The position numbers and the translations under genes are program-made. This document shows, piece by piece, positions 56,616-64,000 of a stretch of DNA of 64,000 bases; within the stretch, counting starts at the first letter, position 1; every line of letters starts with the position of its first letter. The notes beneath the pieces were generated by a model. The model made no database searches. It saw nothing but the letters and a program-made list of their open reading frames with translations, and was not told where the DNA came from. The stretch comes from Gerris lacustris (Eukaryota; Arthropoda; Insecta; Hemiptera; Gerridae), in assembly GCA_951217055.1 (NCBI GenBank), contig OX578282.1, positions 59,589,311-59,653,310 on the forward strand, given 5' to 3'.

Positions 56616-58690
56616 AATAATTTCAAGATAAAAAGAACTTTTTATATATTACGTTTTTAAATTTTCTGTTGAATCGTATGTAATGTTGATAATATAATTG
56701 TTATTGTTATATAATGTATAATGTTAGAGAAAAAAAAATATAAAATAGTTTCGAATTTATTTACTTCACATAAATGACAACCATCTAGAGAACTGATCTT
56801 AAACCTATAAAAGGACAAATCTTTGTACAACGGATCTCCACAACACCAAATCTAAACCGTGCCATCGATATATTTGAAATAATATAAATAATATAATCGA
56901 TATTTCCTGTTTTGCTGTCATTCAATGTTTATCTATCACAAATTTGAGACCTATCAAAATGAAGATTGCGTAAATATGGGACATGGCAAAACAAATAAAA
57001 TAACTTGCGGATTTTTTCCGAACTAACTTTCCGTACAGCAAAATTTGCTGAAACCAATTAAATTCTGCTGAAAGATGGCTAAAAGTATTAAAATAATGCA
57101 TTGTCATCGTGTTCTGAGCTTTGCTAAAAGTTTCAATTATTGTCTAGCTATTCGGGAAGTTAGTTAGAAATCGATTGCCAGATTTGTACAGGACAAACAA
57201 ACAAACAAGAAAGCAAGCTAATAAAAACGTAGTAAAATTTAAGTCAACTGTTCTTCAGAAATTCTTCTTAAGAAGAAAAGAAGATATCTTAAGGATTATT
57301 CTCTATTAGAATTATTACATTGTCATTTTATACTATTTATGTATTTTTTAAAAAAAATTAAGTACATTGTAATGACGTCGTTCGATTAAGATTTTGTTTT
57401 GCCGTTTTTATTAAATGGCTTGTTTTCTGAAAAATAGTATTATAATTCTTTTGATAAATTGTACGAATTTCCGGACTTTTCAAAATATTGTAGCTTAAAC
57501 TTAAGTAAATTGAAATGACTTCGTTCGTGTAACTTTATCTAATACATAGTTATTTTTAAAAAACTTATTTTTTATATAATTGATTATACATAGTGACGCT
57601 ATTGGGGTAATATATATGGTTTTCGGTCAAGCTAACTGTACTTTTTAAAACAATTTAGATTAAATTTATTTATTAAATTGATTTGTTAATGTAATATGAA
57701 AGTCAATATATTTTTTCTGATTTTTGTTTAAGCTTATAGTTCTTAACGGTATCTGACTTAGTTCAAAGAATAATATATATAATGTAATAAAGTTTATTCC
57801 ATATATTTTGTTTTGTGTTTATGCTTACAGTTCTTAACGTTATCTGACTTAGTTCAAAGAATAATAGATAATTTAATAAAGTTTATTCCATATATTTCAA
57901 GTTTTTTGTTTAAGTTTACAGCTCTTAACGGTATCTGACTTAGTTCAAAGAATAATATATTATTTAAATAAGTTTATTCCATATATTTTATATTTTATGT
58001 TTAAGCTTAACGACTAATTATTTTTTAACTACGTTTTTATTAGCTTGCTATCTTGTTTGTCCGGTACAAATCTGGCAATCAATTTCTAACTAACTACCCG
58101 AATAGCTAGACATTTGAAACTTTTAGCATAGCTCAGAACACTATGACAATGCATTATTTTAATAATTTTAGCCATCTTTCAGCAGAATTTAATTGGTTTT
58201 CGGCAAATTTTGCTGTATGAAAAGTTAGTTCTGAAAAAATCCGCAAGTTATTTTATTTGCTTTGCCATGTCCCATGTCCCATATTTACAATCTTTATTTT
58301 GACGGGTTTCAAATTTGTGATTTTTATAAATAAGAGATAAACATTGAATGACAGCAAAACAGGAAATATATCGATTATATTATTTAAAAAATATCGATAG
58401 CACGGTTTAAATTTGGTGTTGGGGAGATCCGTTGTACAAAGATTTGTCCTTTTATAGGTTTAAGATCAGCTTTCTAGATGATTGTCATTTATGTGAAGTA
58501 AATAAATTGTATATAACATATTACAATTATATAATATATAATATAATATATTATATTATATAATATAATATATTATATTATTGTTATAATATATTATAAC
58601 AATAACAATTATATTATCAACATTACATACGATTCAACAGAAAATTTAAAATCGTAGTATATAAAAAGTTCTTTTTATCTTGAAATTATT
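56616..58690. mobile_element. Long-inverted-repeat element, ~2.1 kb (lipocalin intron 1)
   Basis: Arms about 56616-57235 and 58026-58690 are inverted copies (AATAATTTCAAGATAAAAAG ... GAACTTTTTATA at one end, its inverse at the other). Both contain GGACATGGCAAAACAAATAA, TGCTGAAAGATGGCTAAAA and CTAGCTATTCGGGAAGTTAG. The middle has three imperfect ~85-bp tandem units (TATCTGACTTAGTTCAAAGA at 57750, 57841 and 57932). A related piece with GTTTGTTTG repeats is at 49785-49875. No coding sequence. Confidence 0.65.
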
Positions 58691-59283
58691 ACACCTCAAC
58701 ATCCATCAAATAGACCTTATACTTAGAATTAACTACGTGTACGCTTTAAATTATCATTAATTTAGTTCCTCAACAATAAAAACATCTTTAAATCTTACAT
58801 TAGGGGATTTAAGATACAGATTTATTAAAGTAAATTCTTACTTTAATACATTACCCCACGGTAAGTTAAGTTAATAGATAATACTTAAATTTCTTAAGTA
58901 TTATTATGACCTAATGTATTACCGTACATACTTAATTTACTAAGGTTTTATTTTCCGTTCAGAACAATACATTAGAAAAATTCACCAAAACTTGCATTAT
59001 TGGCATCATGCGGGCTTTCTACCGCAATTGTCAACTATGTTGTCGAATAGATAACAACCCTATATAGTTTATATAAGTATTCTTGTCAAATAATGTTGAT
59101 ATAATTTATTTCAAATTCGGCTTGGGAAACCGTTAGTGTGATTATTGTGGATACACCTTTATCATTTCTTAAATTTATAAAGTTTTCATAAACCAAAACT
59201 GCACAGACAATAAAATGGAATTTCATCATTACAAACAAATGTAATCCCCGTAAAAGAATTGCAGCTCTTACCTATTTATACTA
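58691..59283. other. Lipocalin intron 1, unassigned
   Basis: Contains small palindromes (TAATACTTAAATTTCTTAAG, TATTA at about 58889) and paired ACATTAGGGG / CTAATGTATTACC words suggestive of an old MITE. No gene. Confidence 0.35.
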
Positions 59284-59852
59284 GAGGTCGACCAAGAAGT
59301 CATGGAAATGAGAGGAGTGCGCTAGTGACGTCATGTACAGTCAGTTTTTGATATAATAGACCACGGTCAAAAAACACAGTGTTGTTCTTCTGTTATAAAT
59401 AATTTTATTTGTGATAACTTCTATATTTTTTAAAATATTTTTTGCAACGGGCAACACTGTACCTGATAAGAGATCACTAATAATATACGATAATATCTTT
59501 ATATTATTATTTATTGATTATTCACAATAATATTCTTTAAATCTAAATCGATATTCTTTTTCCTTAATCTATTTTTTTTCTTCCTCTTTATTTCTGAGTT
59601 TGATTTGGATTTAGAACAGTTGTGACTATAGTTCGTGCTGTATAAAAACAAATAAAACAGGAAACCTAACGGATTGGAAACCTTCCTGTTGTTATTCGTG
59701 AGATTTGACATAACTGGGCATGTCATACAAACTAGGAATGGTTATTGTCTTAGCACCCGACTGTACTGACTTCGGCACTACTCGGAAGTTCCGATTTTAA
59801 ACGAAGTTAAGCTTTCCGTTTCTCCCGTGTTCATGACTTCTTGGTCGACCTC
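59284..59852. mobile_element. TIR element, AGAGGTCGACC ends (lipocalin intron 1)
   Basis: AGAGGTCGACCAAGAAGTCA, TG at the left and CATGACTTCTTGGTCGACCTCT at the right. ATTTATA occurs just outside both ends (a possible 7-bp duplication with 1-2 bp offsets). The 71-residue minus-strand frame inside is low-complexity and not convincing. Confidence 0.6.
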
Positions 59853-60242
59853 TAATTTATAAAAGTCTTATCTACTGCATAAAATAAAAAAAGAGAAAAT
59901 AAAACGAGTAATTATTTAAAATCTAATTAATTAAAATAATTTAGACTTAACATTTACAACTGACAGACAGACCGGAATATACCCATGATCTCAATATTAT
60001 AAGGTGTCTTTGAGTTGACTACTAATCTTGAGCCTGAATGTGGAATCCTTAATTCTTCCTATTTTCCAAAAGAGATGATACAAATAAATGTAATTAATCT
60101 ATTTAAATAATATAATTATTGACGGCAAAATTGAAGGATAATATAATTGTTCTATATAATAGAAATTTGAGAATGAATCTTCTTAATAATTATAATAAAT
60201 TATTAAAAATAATTATCTATTCTGAGTAATAATAATAAGTTA

Positions 60243-60491
60243 TTGGTACTTCTTTAGATTGGTACTCCCCCTATGTTTTTTAGAATATAAATAATTTTGA
60301 GTAAATAACTATTAAGACAAAGGGATGTTTCGTCCAATGTACTTTTGAACGAAGGAATATCACACTTCTATTTTTATAAGGGGAGTAACAGTCTAAAGAA
60401 GTACATTCCGTATAACCTCTTTTAGATTGTTACTCCCCTCTGTTTTTTTTTTCTTTTTTATAAGGGGAGTTACAATCTAAAGAAGTGCCAA
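60243..60491. mobile_element. Family C MITE, copy 5 (lipocalin intron 1)
   Basis: TTGGTACTTCTTTAGATTGG ... GGGGAGTAACAGTCTAAAGA ... TACAATCTAAAGAAGTGCCA, A. The best preserved copy, with both hairpins intact. Confidence 0.8.
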
Positions 60492-60538
60492 TTTATTTAT
60501 ATGTTAGTGGAGTTAAATATAAAATGAAAAATCATAAA

Positions 60539-61052
60539 AGAGGTGTAGTTCAATAACCAAACAACCTCTTGACACAAAATAGGGTTTGAAATCATTTTAC
60601 CGGTTTCGGCTCTTCTACAATACAGCCTTCTTCGGATAATCTATACAAACAAAGTAACAAACAAACTTATAGGTTAGTGCCTAGGCTTCCGCGAGTTAAC
60701 TCGTAATCAAAAACTTTGTTTTCCGGTAAAATCCGCGTCACAAAGGGGTTGATGTCCGACGTTTCGCTTCCACTACTGGAAGCATCTTCAGGTGATGTTG
60801 ACTCGATGCAAACACAATATATACACTCAAAACAAGATATAAAGTATATCTTGTGTTAGCTTCGAGTCAACATCACGATGCACCACACCCCTGAAGATGC
60901 TTCCAGTAGTTAGCATTTAAATTTGTTACTTTATTTGTAGATTATCTGAAGAAGGCTGTATTAGTACAGCTGAAACCGGTAAAATTGTTTCAAATACAAT
61001 TCATTTTGTGTGAAGAAGTTGTTTGGATTTGAAGTACATCTCTTTTATGATG
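60539..61052. mobile_element. Nested inverted-repeat pair near lipocalin exon 1
   Basis: The outer arms share AAAGAGGTGTAGTTCAAT..., ACCGGTTTCGGCTCTTC and the inverse GCTGAAACCGGTAAAATTGT ... GTACATCTCTTTTA. An inner pair carries ACTACTGGAAGCATCTTCAG, GTGATGTTGACTCGA and its inverse. It lies about 150 bp downstream of the predicted exon 1 donor. Confidence 0.6.
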
Positions 61053-61200
61053 AGTCGCTAACACGTATTGGAGAAATACAAAGTTGAGGAAAATTAAAAA
61101 ATTGATCAGAAATGTTTTTGATCATAATAATTTCAAGGTAAAAGATGGTATAAATTAAAGTAGGTTAATAGTAATTGTTTTTGTAATGAAGAGTACTTAC

Positions 61201-61296
61201 GTTAGTATGAAAGTTGCTTGCCGAGTTCTAAAGTCCTTGCCTACACAGGATCTGTTTAGATAACGTGTGCTGCGTCTAGTGAGGACGGCACGAAGA
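61201..61296 (-). other. Probable lipocalin 5' UTR exon 1
   Basis: The donor is CTAAC then GTAAGT at 61200-61195. Upstream of it lies about 95 nt containing no ATG, starting about 30 nt after a TATA box. Joining it to the acceptor at 51852 gives a leader that runs straight into ATAATGAAG. The intron would be 9.35 kb (51853-61200). That this exon splices to this gene is inferred from position, strand, donor quality and absence of upstream ATGs; transcript reads would decide. Confidence 0.6.
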
Positions 61297-61318
61297 GGCC
61301 TGCAAGCCACCCTCCTCT

Positions 61319-61326
61319 CTTATATA
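61319..61326 (-). promoter_or_regulatory. TATA box of the lipocalin promoter
   Basis: On the minus strand the sequence reads CCTATATAAGAGAGG, a consensus TATA box about 30 nt upstream of the predicted exon 1 start. The flanks (61.25-61.62 kb) are clearly more G/C-rich than the surrounding introns and show no repeat family, as expected for a retained promoter region. Confidence 0.6.
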
Positions 61327-61329
61327 GGT

Positions 61330-61990
61330 CGGCTCAGGAAGGAAGGATCCAGGAGGAGACCTGGGAGGGGATGGATATGCCCTATGTCGGCCGTAGTGGG
61401 AAACCAGTGAAGCAGCGGTACTTAGGACTCAGGTTCAGGTGCAACAGGTAGGGGAAGAAAGAAACACGAAGAACCAAGCAGAACTTGGTCTTGAGGTCGT
61501 CGAACTCTAGGCTGAAGGAGTGTTTGGATCGACCATCATCGTTCAGAGATATATCTTATAAAACTCGGCTCCTTCTTCCTCGAGGGGAGTGGACCGTTGA
61601 GGAATTTAATCTTTAAAAAAGGAAAGAAAACGAACATCAAAGATCGAGAGAGAAAGAGGGGAAGAGAAAAAAGAAAAAAGTGTTTTTGGTACCGTTAGAA
61701 AGAAATCAAGTTGTCAAACAGTCATCTTTCGATCTAAATAATAATAATATTATTCTCCCATAATGTGTGATGAAGTATGAAGAGAAAAATATAATGATGA
61801 TGTTTACTTAAGACAGTGAAGAAACAACGATAACTTAGTTGACCGTGATTCTTGTTCACTTTCGTAGGTGCCATTTGCAGGTCAACGTTGGCGAAGAACT
61901 GTCACTTTCTTCTAGATAGACAACTACTTCTAACCCTTAAATTAGCAACCGTATCATAGACAAGCTGTTAAAGATTGATTATAGAGTTTA
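61330..61990. promoter_or_regulatory. Upstream region of the lipocalin promoter
   Basis: Single-copy-looking, G/C-richer than its surroundings near the TATA box, with a purine tract (GAGAGAGAAAGAGGGGAAGA at about 61648). No repeat family. Presumed promoter-proximal sequence; no specific factor site is claimed. Confidence 0.35.
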
Positions 61991-61998
61991 GTCTAGAA

Positions 61999-62960
61999 CA
62001 GGGCTTCCCAACCTTTTTCCTTCATCGACCCCTTTTAAAAAATTATTTTCTTCATCGACCCCCTTGCATTTTTTCAAATATACAGCATAAAACATTAGCA
62101 GCATACTAATAATTGCACTTAAAATCTAAAAGATATTAATTTGTGCTAAAAACTTGGACAAAAAATTAGAAAAAGTAGATAATATAAACTTTTAGATAAC
62201 AGATATAAACTTGATCTTAGATATATCGATATTGTAATTAGACAATAGTTCATTTTTTATTATTGAGGTCACTGTGCGATGTATTGATATATATATATTT
62301 TTTAAATATTTGACCTGAAATTATACCTATCATTGTATAGTCACTATATAGCTAACATAATATATCTTCTTTTTGTTGTTTTTAAGTGTTCAGTGTAAAT
62401 TTCCAAAAAATTTCAAAACAAATATAATATGCTCACCTGAAGTGTACATTGTAATAGTTCGCTGAAAGAAATTCTTCTGTAATTACTCTTAATCTAGAGC
62501 TATAATAACGAACATTTACATTCTTCAAAAAGTGGATTCATCCAACTACAAAGAAAATTTATTGCTTTGCAATTCACAAATTAAGGATTTTCGAGTATCT
62601 TCTGAGATTTCATCCATATGACATTATATGGAGTTATTACTGTGCGGTGCGGAATACTTTTTTAAGTCCAGGGTTCATTTTCATAACAGTTTTTATTAGG
62701 TACCTCTTTTATTACTGGTGGGTGATATTTTTTTTTTTTTTCAGTGATATGTGGATATCCGGCTTTTGCAATTAACAGAGAAATATTGTATCAGGCTTCT
62801 AATCTATCAGCATTATTTACAGAAGTTGATGGCTTAAGAAATTATTTAATTTTTGCTTAATTTATCAACGAACCCCAATAGACCCCTGGAATACTATAGA
62901 TCCCTTTTAAATTTCCTTAGACCACCATGGGGTCCACCTGGACCTCTTTGGGAACCCTTG
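61999..62960. mobile_element. hAT element related to 47280-47874, longer copy
   Basis: CAGGGCTTCCCAACCTTTTT ... GGACCTCTTTGGGAACCCTTG. Flanks GTCTAGAA (61991-61998) and GTCTAAGA (62961-62968) are a mutated 8-bp duplication. It carries about 370 bp more internal sequence than the intron-4 copy but no transposase frame. Confidence 0.75.
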
Positions 62961-62968
62961 GTCTAAGA

Positions 62969-63449
62969 ATTTAAATTAAAACTTTAAAATTAACCTCTAA
63001 AGTGGCTCCCATTCGTGGAGAACTTACAAGGTACTATAGCATTAAAAAGCTTTATACATAAGAACAAATCACCACAATGGAAACCAAATTTGTTCCAATC
63101 CTATTCTTTGATAAGTTATATTGACAACTATAAGAACGTTTTCATCAGTGTATCCGGTTTGATCTACACTCTGCTTTTTTCAAAAGTTGGTCCTAAAATG
63201 AACCGTCAGTGGTTGACGGTTGACGTGACTGTTTAATTTTGTTCCTAAATATGATTACCTCATTAAATCCGTTTTAGAATTAGTTTTAAACATTTTAATC
63301 GAAAAGTTCATATACTTCACTTGCATGAACCAATTTATTTATTTCTATTTACTATATAATTACTGCTTGTGAGTTGTGAGTTTATAGACATAGTCACATC
63401 ATGTTGATTTATTATGTGGCTGTATAGGGTACAGTGTTGCCTTTATAGT
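62969..63449. other. Unassigned sequence
   Basis: A 73-residue frame at 63015-63236 has no recognised domain; no gene is supported. Confidence 0.4.
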
Positions 63450-63632
63450 AGAGATGTTACTCTTAATATGTTAACTCTAAACATTGACGATGATATAAAA
63501 TGCCAAAACGCGATTATTAATCATAATATAAAATTGTGGTGACAACATTGTTGTGTTACTTTCTATTAACCTCTCTAGTCATATTTATAAAGTGGTACCA
63601 CCAAATCTCAGTCAAAACAACCAATTATTTTA
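63450..63632. repeat. Dispersed repeat shared with 2680-2885
   Basis: TAATATGTTAACTCTAAACA ... GACAACATTGTTGTGTTACT ... ACCACCAAATCTCAGTC. Same orientation as the left-end copy. Confidence 0.6.
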
Positions 63633-63655
63633 TTTCTAGTAACGAATGTTTATTG

Positions 63656-63788
63656 CCACTTTAGTTTGTTACTCCCCTTATGAAAAAATCAGAGGGGAGT
63701 AACAATCTAAAGAAGGTTTACGAAATGTTCTTCTTTAGACTGTTACTCCCCTTATGAAAAATCAGAGGGGAGTAACTATCTAAAGAAG
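63656..63788. mobile_element. Family C-related compact double hairpin
   Basis: Two near-identical hairpins TTGTTACTCCCCTTATGAAA, ... TCAGAGGGGAGTAACAATCT joined by AAGAAGGTTTACGAAATG. The GTCCAATGTACTTTG segment of other C copies is absent. Confidence 0.7.
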
Positions 63789-64000
63789 AATAATTAAGGT
63801 AGTTCGTGACAGATCAAGAGTAATAAGAAGGTAGGGTTAGCGAGATGGTGTCAAATAAAACACAGTTTAAGGTTTATGCTAATGATTCGCTAAATTTATT
63901 AGCTTCATCAGAGCAAATAGACAAAGTATAACATAAAAATTATATAGATGTTGACTCTAAGACATGTTATAATAGAATGATTGTATTTAACATGTCTTAG
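63789..64000. other. Unassigned right edge
   Basis: GACATGTTATAATAGAATGA and TTAACATGTCTTAG suggest a small hairpin near the edge. No gene. Confidence 0.35.

Overview
This is an A/T-rich animal nuclear window, most likely from an insect with a repeat-swollen genome. Three observations support this. First, there is one multi-exon gene with canonical GT/AG introns and a second gene of the same family cut by the window edge; both encode insect-type apolipoprotein D lipocalins. Second, there are no bacterial operons, ribosome binding sites or long open frames. Third, nearly everything else is transposable-element (TE) sequence. The species cannot be named from the sequence alone.

Genes. The main gene lies on the minus strand, from a TATA box near 61.32 kb to a stop codon at 43.168 kb. 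It has one non-coding and five coding exons, encoding a 248-residue secreted lipocalin. The protein has a signal peptide, the G-x-W motif, a TDYD segment, four cysteines in the ApoD pattern, and an unusual 60-residue Pro/Val/Lys/Glu-rich tail. Its coding sequence is 747 nt including the stop, in about 18 kb of DNA. A paralogue shows only its first coding exon (845-976, minus); the rest continues beyond the left end of the window. Both genes share the same first coding intron (phase 0) and a splice acceptor just before the start codon, so they look like a tandem duplicate pair. Much of 1-43 kb may be the 5' intron of the paralogue.

Repeats, left to right. 1-9.6 kb: a pogo-type MITE, a fold-back element, two Crypton-like relics that keep the N-terminus of a recombinase-like protein, a tandem array broken by a fold-back insertion, and first copies of two abundant families. 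10-15 kb: a PIF/Harbinger relic with transposase fragments, a 177-bp hAT-type MITE with a perfect 8-bp target duplication, and a degraded LTR-retrotransposon gag region. 16.5-19.5 kb: a 2.36-kb element with ~770-bp terminal inverted repeats inserted in an older element. 19.8-21.5 kb: a 115-bp dimeric satellite. 22-43 kb: many copies of the family with 'GCTTCCGAGC...GGCAGTCTA' ends (families A and B), nested inside other elements, plus hAT, pogo and unclassified elements. 43-62 kb: the lipocalin gene, whose introns hold hAT, Harbinger-like and fold-back MITEs, a degraded Ty1/copia element (LTR, primer-binding site, gag, protease and integrase pieces), a long-inverted-repeat element and inverted-repeat pairs. 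62-64 kb: a second hAT element and more MITEs.

There is no sign of a new gene system. The points of interest are the lipocalin tail, the tandem gene pair, the layering of the TEs, the MITEs with unusual architecture, and MITE-borne GCGCATGC motifs in a lipocalin intron. Coordinates of element ends are read by eye and may be off by a few bases unless a target-site duplication is quoted.
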